A stretch of DNA of 40,330 nt from a virus, in the IMG/VR virus record IMGVR_UViG_3300008114_000140, positions 1 through 40,330 of that record. One strand, 5' to 3'. Below, piece after piece: positions 18,457 through 26,167 of the stretch. The notes beneath the pieces were generated by a model. That model was not told the origin of the DNA, did not search any database, and was given only the letters and a program-made list of their open reading frames with translations. Position numbers and translations under genes: made by a program. The first letter of the stretch is position 1. Every line of letters starts with the position of its first letter.

Positions 18457-18466
18457 TATACTTATA
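18457..18466 (+). promoter_or_regulatory. Late-type box variant TATACTTATA
   Basis: Lies right after the nucleotidylyltransferase stop codon, 25 bases before the ATG at 18492. The 19 bases from 18456 to 18474 are identical to 21698-21716. Confidence 0.5.
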
Positions 18467-18491
18467 TATACAAAAATAAAACAAAAAGTTT

Positions 18492-18848
18492 ATGGCAGAA
18501 TTAGATAAAATTCCACAAAAGCAGTCTATTGATTTAGAAACTGTAAAGTTAGAAGCAGAAGTAGTTGATAAAATTAAATCATTAAATGGTGATTTATCAG
18601 CTTTAATAAATGATTTCGGACAAATCTATATTAGAAAAAAAGAATTAAATTCAGAACTAGTTAGATTAGATGAAATTCTTGAAAAAGCAGAGGATACTTT
18701 TAAAGATAAGAGTAGAGAGTTAAAAGGTGTGGTTGATTCTTTAGAAGAAAAATACCCTAGACACCAAATCGATTTAGAACAAGGAACTGTTATTTATCAA
18801 CCAGGTGCACCAAGCAGAATTCAACAAACTGAATCAGCTAGTAAATAA
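18492..18848 (+). CDS. Small coiled-coil protein, 118 aa (paralogue of the gene at 14619)
   Basis: Function unknown. Residues 18-90 are a Lys/Glu/Leu-rich coiled coil, ending in EKYPRHQIDLEQGTVIYQPG. This core matches the 94-residue protein at 14619 along its length, with the same IDLxxGTV ending. A 20-residue N-terminal extension and a Gln/Ser-rich tail are unique to this copy. It has its own box upstream. The two paralogues bracket the small gene at 14930 and the three sugar genes, so the cassette may have been inserted within, or be exchangeable through, this duplication. Confidence 0.8.
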   Translation: MAELDKIPQKQSIDLETVKLEAEVVDKIKSLNGDLSALINDFGQIYIRKKELNSELVRLDEILEKAEDTFKDKSRELKGVVDSLEEKYPRHQIDLEQGTVIYQPGAPSRIQQTESASK

Positions 18849-18871
18849 GATTGTACTAAAACAATAATCTC

Positions 18872-18881
18872 AATATTTATA
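18872..18881 (+). promoter_or_regulatory. Late-type box AATATTTATA
   Basis: One mismatch from the consensus; 15 bases upstream of the ATG at 18897. Confidence 0.5.
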
Positions 18882-18896
18882 TAGTAAGAAAACTAT

Positions 18897-21680
18897 ATGA
18901 AAGGATTAGAAAAATTTTTAGTAGAAACAATATTGGGAGAAGCGGCAGGAATAGACAAAGTAGTTGTTGTCTACTCAGGCCGCTTTCAACCATTTCATAA
19001 AGGTCACTACGCAACGTATGACCATTTGGTTAAGAAGTTTGGAAAAGATAATGTATATATCGGAACTTCTAATACCACCGATTCAAAGAAATCTCCATTT
19101 AATTTTAAGGAAAAGAAAGTAATAATGACAACGATGTTTGGTATTCCATCAAACAAAATTGTGAATATTCGTAATCCTTATGCTCCAGAAGAAATACTTA
19201 ACAAATTTGATTCAGATACCACTGGGTTTATAACGGTGGTAGGTGAAAAAGATTCATCACGTTTAAGTGGTAAATATTTTAAAGCATATAAGGGTAAAGT
19301 AGATACTGGGTATTTAGATAGAGGATACGTTTATGCAGCACCTGCTCAACCAAATCCAATTAGTGGCACAGATGTTCGTTATTGGTTAAGTGCAGGAAAT
19401 GCTGCTGATAGAAAGAAAGGATTTATAAAAGCATATCCTAAATTTGATGACCAGGTATTCAAATTAATTACTCTCAAACTTAAGTCACTTAAAGAATATA
19501 TTAACGAAGAAATCAAATTAAACGTAAAAGTTGGTGATACTTTATTAATGGGTAAATTTAAAAACAAAAAAGTAGTTGTTAAAAATATAGGAACTGATGA
19601 GTGGGGAATGCCAACTATTAATGGTAAAAAAGCTGTAACATTTAGAATTCCTAAAAAAGAAGAACTAAAAGAAGCGGCATCTAATGCTGGTATGCAAGCC
19701 GGAGATGAACCTGATACTTCATTTGTAGCAGATGGACAACCGAGAATATTAAATACAAATAAACCTGAAAATTGGTATAAGCAAGGTGGATATACTCAAT
19801 TAGATACTCCTAAAGCCGATGATATGAGAGGTAAAGGTAAATCAAAAGATACGGAAACTCAATTCAGAAAAGCATATTATAAATTGAAGAATGTAGTTCA
19901 AAGTACATTGAATCCGGCAGATGACCCACATAAAGTAGAGGATTGGGAAGAAGTATATAGAACAAATCCAGAACAAAAACCTAAAAGATTTTGGGAACTT
20001 CCTAAAAATCAAAAACCACAAATAATTTCAAAAGATGATATTAATGAAATTATAAATGAGTTAGAGCAAGAAATAATGAGTGAAATGGGATTACCTGGTG
20101 GTGCTGGTGTTGGTTTGAGTTTACCTGGTGGGTATATCAATGGAGCACCAAATTCAAAAGATGTTAAGAAATTAAAATCTAAATTGGATAAAGATGGTAG
20201 TGAGGAATACGAAAAAGTAAAAGAAGATAAAATACCTGGTGGTAAAGCCGAAGGTATGACACTTATTGATATTGCTAAAAAATGGGCAGGTGATTATTAT
20301 GATTATAGAAATTTATTACCTGGTATAAAGCAAGAATTTATAAAAGGGTATGCAATTGAACGAGAACATACAACTGATACAAACATAGCAAAGGAAATTG
20401 CATTAGACCATTTATACGAAGACCCTAAATATTATACCAAATTAGATAAAATAGAAAATCCAGTAAATGAGGGTTTATTATTAGAAGGTGGTGCATATGG
20501 TCATATGGCACATCCATTTGATATTGAAATGGGTTTAACATTTGCAGACCTTAAACAAATTGTGGTAAGAGCATTGAATGGTGATTTGGAATTAGCAAGA
20601 GAGAAGACCGATGGACAAGCATTAGCAGTTAGTTGGGTAAACGGTAGATTAGTTGCAGCTCGTAACAAATCACATCTAAAAAACAAAGGAGCTGGTGCGA
20701 TGACAATAGGACAGGTAGCAGATAAGTTTGCCGGTAGAGGTGGATTGACAGATGCTTATAATTTCGCTATGCAAGACCTATCAAAAGCAATAGCAGCCCT
20801 ATCCGAACCTCAACGTAAGAAGATATTTAAGGATGGTAGTTCGTTTATGAATTTGGAAGTAATATACCCAACCTCCGTAAATGTAATCCCCTACAATCAA
20901 CCGCTATTAGTGTTTCATGGTACTTTTGATTACGATGTAGATGGTACTATTGTAGGTGAGAATCAACAAGCGGCAAGTATATTGGGTGGTATGATTAAGC
21001 AAGTAAATGCGCACGTACAATCTAAATACACAATTCAAGGCCCACCGATGAATAAGTTACCTAAATCAGAACATCTTTCTAAATTACAAGGAAAGTATAT
21101 TTCTATGATTAGTAAACTACAATCTGAATTTGCATTAAGTGATTCCGATGGAGTAGCAGATTATCATCAAGCATGGTGGACTAAGTTTGTTGAGAAGAAT
21201 GCAAAAAAATTAGATACACAAGAAAAAATAGGATTGGTTAAGAGATGGGCTTTTGGTGATAAGAGTTTCCGTATTAACACAATACAAGATACTAAATTAA
21301 AAGCTTGGGCTGAGCAAACTGATAAACAAGACCAACAAAAGATATCAAAGCAGAATCTAATGAGATTTGAGGAGATATTTTTAGGAGTTGGTGCGGATGT
21401 ATTATCATTTATGAGTTCAGTACTTACCGCAAATCCTGATAGTGCCAAAAGACAAATGGTAGCACGTTTGGAATCTACAATTCAACAAGTAAAAGCAAGT
21501 GGTGACCCTAAAAAGATTGAAAAACTTAAATTGGAACTACAACGTTTAAACGCATTAGGTGGATTTGATAAAATTGTACCAAACGAAGGTATTGTATTTG
21601 TATATGGTGGTAACACTTACAAATTAACTGGTGCATTCGCACCCCTAAATCAAATTTTAGGAATTTTCTTCGATAGTTAA
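18897..21680 (+). CDS. NMN-adenylyltransferase-like / DUF5661-like / ligase-like nucleotidyltransferase fusion, 927 aa
   Basis: Large multi-domain enzyme. Residues 20-200: a NadM/NMNAT-type nucleotidylyltransferase with SGRFQPFHKGH (HxGH, H34 and H37) and the C-terminal ISGTDVR motif (155-161), which would join a nucleotide to NMN or another phosphate compound. Residues 200-450: Lys-rich linker region including GLPGGAGVGLSLPGGY. Residues 460-520: a DUF5661-like segment with EREHTTD, IAKEIALDHLYED and YYTKL. Residues 530-927: a covalent nucleotidyltransferase (ligase-like) pattern with EKTDGQ (motif I, nucleophile K570), NLEVI (E654), EGIVF (motif IV, E897) and YKLTG (motif V, K909). About 240 mostly helical residues separate E654 from motif IV, far more than in standard DNA or RNA ligases. 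Substrate unknown. Repair, end-joining or NAD-linked chemistry are possibilities. Confidence 0.75.
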   Translation: MKGLEKFLVETILGEAAGIDKVVVVYSGRFQPFHKGHYATYDHLVKKFGKDNVYIGTSNTTDSKKSPFNFKEKKVIMTTMFGIPSNKIVNIRNPYAPEEILNKFDSDTTGFITVVGEKDSSRLSGKYFKAYKGKVDTGYLDRGYVYAAPAQPNPISGTDVRYWLSAGNAADRKKGFIKAYPKFDDQVFKLITLKLKSLKEYINEEIKLNVKVGDTLLMGKFKNKKVVVKNIGTDEWGMPTINGKKAVTFRIPKKEELKEAASNAGMQAGDEPDTSFVADGQPRILNTNKPENWYKQGGYTQLDTPKADDMRGKGKSKDTETQFRKAYYKLKNVVQSTLNPADDPHKVEDWEEVYRTNPEQKPKRFWELPKNQKPQIISKDDINEIINELEQEIMSEMGLPGGAGVGLSLPGGYINGAPNSKDVKKLKSKLDKDGSEEYEKVKEDKIPGGKAEGMTLIDIAKKWAGDYYDYRNLLPGIKQEFIKGYAIEREHTTDTNIAKEIALDHLYEDPKYYTKLDKIENPVNEGLLLEGGAYGHMAHPFDIEMGLTFADLKQIVVRALNGDLELAREKTDGQALAVSWVNGRLVAARNKSHLKNKGAGAMTIGQVADKFAGRGGLTDAYNFAMQDLSKAIAALSEPQRKKIFKDGSSFMNLEVIYPTSVNVIPYNQPLLVFHGTFDYDVDGTIVGENQQAASILGGMIKQVNAHVQSKYTIQGPPMNKLPKSEHLSKLQGKYISMISKLQSEFALSDSDGVADYHQAWWTKFVEKNAKKLDTQEKIGLVKRWAFGDKSFRINTIQDTKLKAWAEQTDKQDQQKISKQNLMRFEEIFLGVGADVLSFMSSVLTANPDSAKRQMVARLESTIQQVKASGDPKKIEKLKLELQRLNALGGFDKIVPNEGIVFVYGGNTYKLTGAFAPLNQILGIFFDS

Positions 21681-21698
21681 TCGTTTTTTGAATTTTGA

Positions 21699-21708
21699 TA
21701 TACTTATA
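21699..21708 (+). promoter_or_regulatory. Late-type box variant TATACTTATA
   Basis: Same 19-base context as at 18456-18474; 23 bases upstream of the ATG at 21732, at the head of the packaging genes. Confidence 0.5.
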
Positions 21709-21731
21709 TATACAAATATATTGTAAGTAAT

Positions 21732-22415
21732 ATGACAAGGGAATTCAATAAAAAGTTTATGCATCCAACACGTAGAAAGTTGGTGGATATGGTATTGACT
21801 GGTGGTGAATATGAAAAGAACACACAGATATCATTTTCAGGAGCAGATAAACAACAAGTAAAAAGAAAGGTTGGCGAAAGATGGACAGATGAAAATGGTA
21901 AATCTTGGGAGCAATATGAGGCTGGTAAAATAGAAGTATCCGAATTGGGTGATATAATGGCTGAAACGAGAGCGTATTTAGATAGATTAAATAGTTGCAA
22001 AGCCGATGATTGTAAAACAATTAAATTAGGTAGAATTGATAAAAAGCTAGTATCAAAAACAGGATATTGCACGGAGTGTTTGGCTAAACGAGAGACTCGT
22101 ATTAAAGTAGATGGGTTGTGGGAAGCATACGAAGATTATAAGGTATATAATAATATGATTTCTTATGGTAAGGATGTGATATCACAATTTAAACAGGCTT
22201 ATAATGATGCTAAACAAGAATATGAAGTTGTACAAGAAGATGGCAAGCTTGAAAAGTGGAGTATGGAAAGGGATGTTAATGAACTTAAAGCAGAAATACT
22301 TGCAGATATTACAAAATTTGAAGGAGAAATCCAACAGGCAGTACAATTAAGAAATGAGGCTTGGGATAAATTAAAAGATAAGGGTTACGATTTAGTAAAA
22401 CCTCCTATTGATTAA
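21732..22415 (+). CDS. Zinc-finger-like protein upstream of terminase, candidate small terminase (gp16-like), 227 aa
   Basis: Lies one base upstream of the terminase large-subunit start, where many tailed phages carry the small DNA-recognition subunit. Residues 1-50 are basic (HPTRRKLVDMVLTGG, KRKVGERW). Residues 93-120 contain paired cysteines (LNSCKADDCKT, GYCTECLAKRE) that could bind zinc. Residues 125-220 are helical, with a coiled-coil-like stretch (ELKAEILADITKFEGEIQQAVQLRNEAWDKL split over two helices). I do not recognise T4 gp16 sequence similarity. The assignment rests on position, size and possible DNA binding, so the functional part is tentative, while the gene itself is clear. Confidence 0.7.
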   Translation: MTREFNKKFMHPTRRKLVDMVLTGGEYEKNTQISFSGADKQQVKRKVGERWTDENGKSWEQYEAGKIEVSELGDIMAETRAYLDRLNSCKADDCKTIKLGRIDKKLVSKTGYCTECLAKRETRIKVDGLWEAYEDYKVYNNMISYGKDVISQFKQAYNDAKQEYEVVQEDGKLEKWSMERDVNELKAEILADITKFEGEIQQAVQLRNEAWDKLKDKGYDLVKPPID

Positions 22416-22416
22416 T

Positions 22417-24015
22417 ATGGCTGGAACTGGAATAACACAAAAGAAATCTTTAAAAGAGATTATCGCTGAAGAATACAAAAAGTGTGCAACTGACCCGATA
22501 CACTTTATGAAAAAGTATTGTATGATTCAACACCCGGTGAGAGGTAAGATACCTTTTCACCTTTTCCCATTTCAGGAAAGTACATTAACGCAATTTGCAG
22601 GAAATAGATTTAATATAGTCCTAAAATCACGTCAAACTGGTATATCAACTTTATCTGCGGGATATGCACTTTGGAAAATGTTATTCAATACCGATTTCAA
22701 CGTATTGGTTATTGCAACAAAGCAAGATGTAGCAAAGAACTTAGTAACAAAGGTAAGAGTAATGCATGAATTACTTCCTAGTTGGTTAAAAGGTGGTTCT
22801 TTGGAAGATAATAAACTTTCCCTTCGTTTACATAATGGTTCTCAAATTAAAGCGATTGCTTCTTCTCCTGATGCAGGACGTTCGGAAGCATTATCACTTC
22901 TTATATTTGATGAGGCTGCTTTCATTGATGATATCGATGAGATTTGGGTAGCGGCACAATCAACACTATCAACGGGTGGTAGTTGTATTGCACTTTCTAC
23001 TCCTAATGGTGTGGGTAACTGGTTTCACAAAACTTGGTTAAATGCAGAAGAAGGTACTAATCCGTTTAATACAATTAGATTGCATTGGACTGTACATCCT
23101 GAAAGAGGACAACAATGGAGAGATGAACAAGAGAAATTATTAGGTGCAAAGAAAGCGGCACAGGAATGCGATTGTGACTTCGTATCTTCGGGTGATACAG
23201 TAATCGATCCAGAGTTGTTAATGTTTTATAAAGAATCATTTTGTCAAGACCCAATGGAAAAAACAGGGTTTGATGGAAACCTTTGGAGATGGGAATATCC
23301 AACTGCCGGTGGTTCTTATATGGTAATCGCCGATGTGGCCAGAGGTGATGGTTCGGATTATTCAGCCGCTCATGTTATGGAAATAAATACTTGTACACAG
23401 GTTGCAGAATATAGAGGTAAGGTTGATACAAAAGATTTTGGAAACTTTTTAGTTGAATTATCTACACAATATAATGATGCTTTACTTGTAATAGAGAACG
23501 CAAACATTGGTTGGGCTTGTATTCAGCAGGTAATTGATAGAGCATATAAAAACTTATTCTATATGAGTAAGGATTTAAAGTATGTTGATATTGAACACCA
23601 AATGAGAAACAAATATAGAGCCGATGAAAGACAGATGGTAGCCGGATTCTCAACAACTTCGAAGACCAGACCATTGATTGTATCTAAATTAGATGAATAT
23701 TTTAGAGAAAAAGCAGTTGTAGTTCGTTCCAATCGTTTGATAGATGAATTATTTACATTTATCTTTATGAACGGTAGAGCGGAAGCTATGAAGGGTTATA
23801 ACGATGATTTAACAATGGCATTTTGTATTGGATTGTGGGTTAGAGATACTGCACTTCGTTTAAGACAGGAAGGAATTGACCTTACAAAGAGAGCGATTGG
23901 TGGAATTTCATCTAACATGCAGCATGCCGGTGTATATGGACCTGCTGATAGAGATGATAATCCTTGGAAAATGAGGATTGGTGATGATTTTGAAGACCTA
24001 TCACAATGGTTATAA
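22417..24015 (+). CDS. gp17: Terminase large subunit (gp17-like packaging ATPase/nuclease), 532 aa
   Basis: Motor and nuclease that cuts and pumps DNA into the prohead. ATPase: FPFQESTLTQF adenine-binding region, a deviant Walker A SRQTGIST (residues 71-78, with Ile where T4 gp17 SRQLGKT has Lys), Walker B LLIFDEAAFID (D165, E166) and coupling motif ALSTPNG. Nuclease (RNase H fold): YMVIADVARGDGSDYSA (D306), LLVIENANIGW and the terminal acidic pair in YNDDLTMAFCIGLW. Length is close to T4 gp17 (610) and typical for the family. The ATG at 22417 comes just after the previous stop at 22415 and is preferred to the in-frame TTG at 22408, which overlaps it. The portal gene follows after one small gene. 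Confidence 0.96.
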   Translation: MAGTGITQKKSLKEIIAEEYKKCATDPIHFMKKYCMIQHPVRGKIPFHLFPFQESTLTQFAGNRFNIVLKSRQTGISTLSAGYALWKMLFNTDFNVLVIATKQDVAKNLVTKVRVMHELLPSWLKGGSLEDNKLSLRLHNGSQIKAIASSPDAGRSEALSLLIFDEAAFIDDIDEIWVAAQSTLSTGGSCIALSTPNGVGNWFHKTWLNAEEGTNPFNTIRLHWTVHPERGQQWRDEQEKLLGAKKAAQECDCDFVSSGDTVIDPELLMFYKESFCQDPMEKTGFDGNLWRWEYPTAGGSYMVIADVARGDGSDYSAAHVMEINTCTQVAEYRGKVDTKDFGNFLVELSTQYNDALLVIENANIGWACIQQVIDRAYKNLFYMSKDLKYVDIEHQMRNKYRADERQMVAGFSTTSKTRPLIVSKLDEYFREKAVVVRSNRLIDELFTFIFMNGRAEAMKGYNDDLTMAFCIGLWVRDTALRLRQEGIDLTKRAIGGISSNMQHAGVYGPADRDDNPWKMRIGDDFEDLSQWL

Positions 24016-24039
24016 AAATGTAGTGTTTTGACAAATAGT

Positions 24040-24049
24040 GATATTTATG
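24040..24049 (+). promoter_or_regulatory. Imperfect late-type box GATATTTATG
   Basis: Two changes from TATATTTATA; in the 64-base gap after terminase, 30 bases before the ATG at 24080. Weak evidence. Confidence 0.3.
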
Positions 24050-24079
24050 GTATATGTCAAAATACAAAAACAAACCAAA

Positions 24080-24517
24080 ATGATTAAATTAACAAATATC
24101 CTAAAAGAAGATGAATATGTAGATAAGGCATATTCTAAAGGAGACCAGCCAGCGGATAATCCAATTGATGATTATGATGAATTGGATGTAGAGCAAGAAG
24201 ATATGGATGATTTTATAAATTATCTTAAATCTTACTCACAATCATTAGATGAAGCTGGATGTAATTGTGTTTATGAAGCGGAATATCAAGGTAGAGAGGT
24301 TAAGTTGGGTAAACCAATGGCAGGTGATGTAAAGAAATTTAAGGTATATGTTAAAAATCCTACAACTGGTAAAGTTATTAAAGTAAACTTTGGTCAGAAA
24401 GGAGTAAAGATTAAGAAAAATAATCCAGGTAAAAGGGCTAATTTTAGAGCAAGACACAATTGTGATAATCCAGGTCCTAGAACAAAAGCAAGATATTGGT
24501 CTTGTAGAAAATGGTAA
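24080..24517 (+). CDS. Head-region protein with C-terminal basic Cys module, 145 aa
   Basis: Function unknown. The ATG at 24080 (MIKLTNILKEDE) is chosen over earlier in-frame starts because MIKLTNILKE-like openings recur in phage prohead-region proteins. An acidic N-terminal half (DYDELDVEQEDMDDF) is followed by a basic C-terminal module: KKFKVYVKNPTTGKVIKVNFGQ, then RANFRARHNCDNPG and ARYWSCRKW. This RARHxCD...ARYWSC(R/K)xW ending recurs, from memory, in proteins of marine T4-like phages and may be a nucleic-acid-binding or assembly tag. It lies between terminase and portal. Confidence 0.7.
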   Translation: MIKLTNILKEDEYVDKAYSKGDQPADNPIDDYDELDVEQEDMDDFINYLKSYSQSLDEAGCNCVYEAEYQGREVKLGKPMAGDVKKFKVYVKNPTTGKVIKVNFGQKGVKIKKNNPGKRANFRARHNCDNPGPRTKARYWSCRKW

Positions 24518-24525
24518 AATAAATT

Positions 24526-25530
24526 ATGGCAGAACAATTTCAAGACGATAGGAGTTTCTTTGGGAGGCTTAAAAAACTATTCTCAACTAATGCAATCGTA
24601 ACCGTTGATAAAGATGGTAGACGTAAAGTTGTGGATGTTGAAGACCGTCAACATAATACAAACTTTGTAAACCTCAGAGATAGATATACTAAATTACAAA
24701 GGTCTTATTACGAAACCACACAGGGTGCACAATCAATGGCATATCATCAAGTTCGTAGAGAACTTTTTAGAGATTATGATGCTATGGACCAAGACCCTAT
24801 CATATCTTCGGCATTAGATATATATGCGGATGAGAGTACCACAAAGAATGAGTATGGCGATGTAATTCAAATTAAATCAACGAATGAAAATGTAAGAGAA
24901 ATACTTCATAATTTATTCTACGATATAATGAACATAGAATTTAACCTATGGCCTTGGATTAGAAACCTTGTAAAATATGGAGATGCTTTTATTGCATTAG
25001 AAATTATGCCTGGTAGAGGTATTATTAATGTAGCACCACACTCTGTATATAATGTAGAAAGATTAGAGGGTACTGACCCAAATAATCCTGATTATGTAAA
25101 GTATAAAGTTGAATTAGACCGTTTTGGTAAGAAAGAATATGAGCAGTATGAAATGGCTCACTTTAGAATGTTATCAGATACTAACTTCCTTCCATATGGT
25201 AAAGGAATGATTGAAGGTGCAAGAAGAATTTGGAAACAATTATCTTTAATGGAAGATGCGATGTTAATCCATCGTATTATGAGAGCACCTGAAAAAAGAA
25301 TATTTAAAATAGATATCGGTAATATTCCACCAACAGAAGTAGATAACTATATGCAAAAAATTATCAATAAAATGAAGAAAACTCCATTTGTTGATAAAAA
25401 CACAGGTGATTATAATTTAAAATACAATATTCAAAGCCTTACGGAAGATTTCTTCTTACCTGTTCGTGGTAGTGATAGTGGTACAACTATTGAAAATTGC
25501 AGTTGTTCATTTGGCATCTCAAGGTATTGA
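24526..25530 (+). CDS. gp20: Portal protein (gp20-like), N-terminal fragment
   Basis: The portal forms the dodecameric vertex through which DNA enters the head. Residues 1-324 read as a normal gp20 homologue: RDRYTKLQRSYYE, DQDPIISSALDIYADEST, PWIRNLVKYGDAFIALE, FLPYGKGMIEGARRIWKQLSLMEDAMLIHRIMRAPEKRIFKIDIGN, YNLKYNIQSLTEDFFLPVRGSDSGTTIEN. After N324 (25497) the frame runs into ten unrelated residues and stops at 25530. The C-terminal part of the portal continues in the +1 frame from about 25493. Because the sequence between the GTTIEN segment and the next portal motif is far shorter than in T4-type portals, an internal deletion of roughly 70-80 codons, of length 3n+2, is the likely cause. 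Confidence 0.9.
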   Translation: MAEQFQDDRSFFGRLKKLFSTNAIVTVDKDGRRKVVDVEDRQHNTNFVNLRDRYTKLQRSYYETTQGAQSMAYHQVRRELFRDYDAMDQDPIISSALDIYADESTTKNEYGDVIQIKSTNENVREILHNLFYDIMNIEFNLWPWIRNLVKYGDAFIALEIMPGRGIINVAPHSVYNVERLEGTDPNNPDYVKYKVELDRFGKKEYEQYEMAHFRMLSDTNFLPYGKGMIEGARRIWKQLSLMEDAMLIHRIMRAPEKRIFKIDIGNIPPTEVDNYMQKIINKMKKTPFVDKNTGDYNLKYNIQSLTEDFFLPVRGSDSGTTIENCSCSFGISRY

Positions 25531-26101
25531 AGATTCAGAAATGACAAACTTTGAATTAAGTTTAACTAACGCTTCTACAATTTACGAACAAGAAAAAGTT
25601 AATTTGTGGTCTGAAAAAGTTAGATTAGCAAGTGATGCGAAAGCACTTAATATGTTATCATCTGATTGGGCGTACCATAATATATTTGGTATGAGCCAGG
25701 ATGAAATGGATGTTGAAAGAGCAAAAGTAATATTAGACCTCAAAGACCGTTTCAGACAGACATCAATTGAACAACAAGGACAGGACCCGGCAAATCCACC
25801 AGAACAAACAAACGTAGAAGAAGAAATCAGTAAACTAAAAACTGAAATCGAATTAAATAGAGGAGTTGGTAGACCTAGAGAAGGGAACACTTATGGTAAA
25901 GATAAACATCCATACGGTAGAGACCCGTTGGGAGATAAGGAAAACCACAAGGAGAGAAAAAGAGATGATAGGAACTTAAATACAAATGCTAAGAAGTTAG
26001 CAAGAGAATATATAAACGGAATTTCATCAAAAAAGACGGTTTTAAATGAAAAATCGGGTATGCTTGATGAAAAAAATCTATTAGACGATACAAAAATTTA
26101 A
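25466..26101 (+). CDS. gp20: Portal protein (gp20-like), C-terminal fragment in shifted frame
   Basis: The open frame begins at a GTG at 25466, but the first nine residues are out-of-frame translation of the N-terminal fragment. Portal sequence starts at about 25493 with KIAVVHLASQG, then MTNFELSLTNASTIYEQEKVNLWSEKV, DWAYHNIFGMSQDEMDVERAK, typical of the region after the portal clip. The tail is charged and low-complexity (GRPREGNTYGKDKHPYGRDPLGDKENHKERKRDDRN in part) and ends with KKLAREYINGISSKKTVLNEKSGML. There are about 202 residues from 25493. Together with the 324 N-terminal residues this gives about 526, shorter than expected for this portal type. No plausible ribosome start precedes it, so it is probably half of one broken gene. 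Confidence 0.85.
   Translation: MVVIVVQLLKIAVVHLASQGIEDSEMTNFELSLTNASTIYEQEKVNLWSEKVRLASDAKALNMLSSDWAYHNIFGMSQDEMDVERAKVILDLKDRFRQTSIEQQGQDPANPPEQTNVEEEISKLKTEIELNRGVGRPREGNTYGKDKHPYGRDPLGDKENHKERKRDDRNLNTNAKKLAREYINGISSKKTVLNEKSGMLDEKNLLDDTKI
25486..25502 (+). other. Frame-switch/deletion junction inside the portal gene
   Basis: Frame 1 reads T-T-I-E-N up to 25497. The +1 frame reads L-K-I-A-V-V-H from 25490. The shared bases ATTGAAAATTGC could be microhomology (GAAAAT/AAAATT) joining two originally distant points. I see no slippery heptamer with a downstream structure that would explain programmed frameshifting, and frameshifting would not restore the missing portal segment. Confidence 0.65.
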
Positions 26102-26117
26102 TAAACATTAATTTGTT

Positions 26118-26127
26118 TATATTTATA
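26118..26127 (+). promoter_or_regulatory. Late-type promoter box TATATTTATA
   Basis: Exact box in the 66-base gap after the portal, 40 bases before the ATG at 26168; probably starts the prohead-core operon. Confidence 0.55.
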
Positions 26128-26167
26128 TGTGTTAGTTTATAGGGTAGAACAAATATAGGGTAAGTAA

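Noticed and set aside
25466-25530. Programmed +1 frameshift joining the two portal parts
   Set aside because: No slippery site or stimulatory structure is visible, and a frameshift would not restore the portal residues missing between the two halves.
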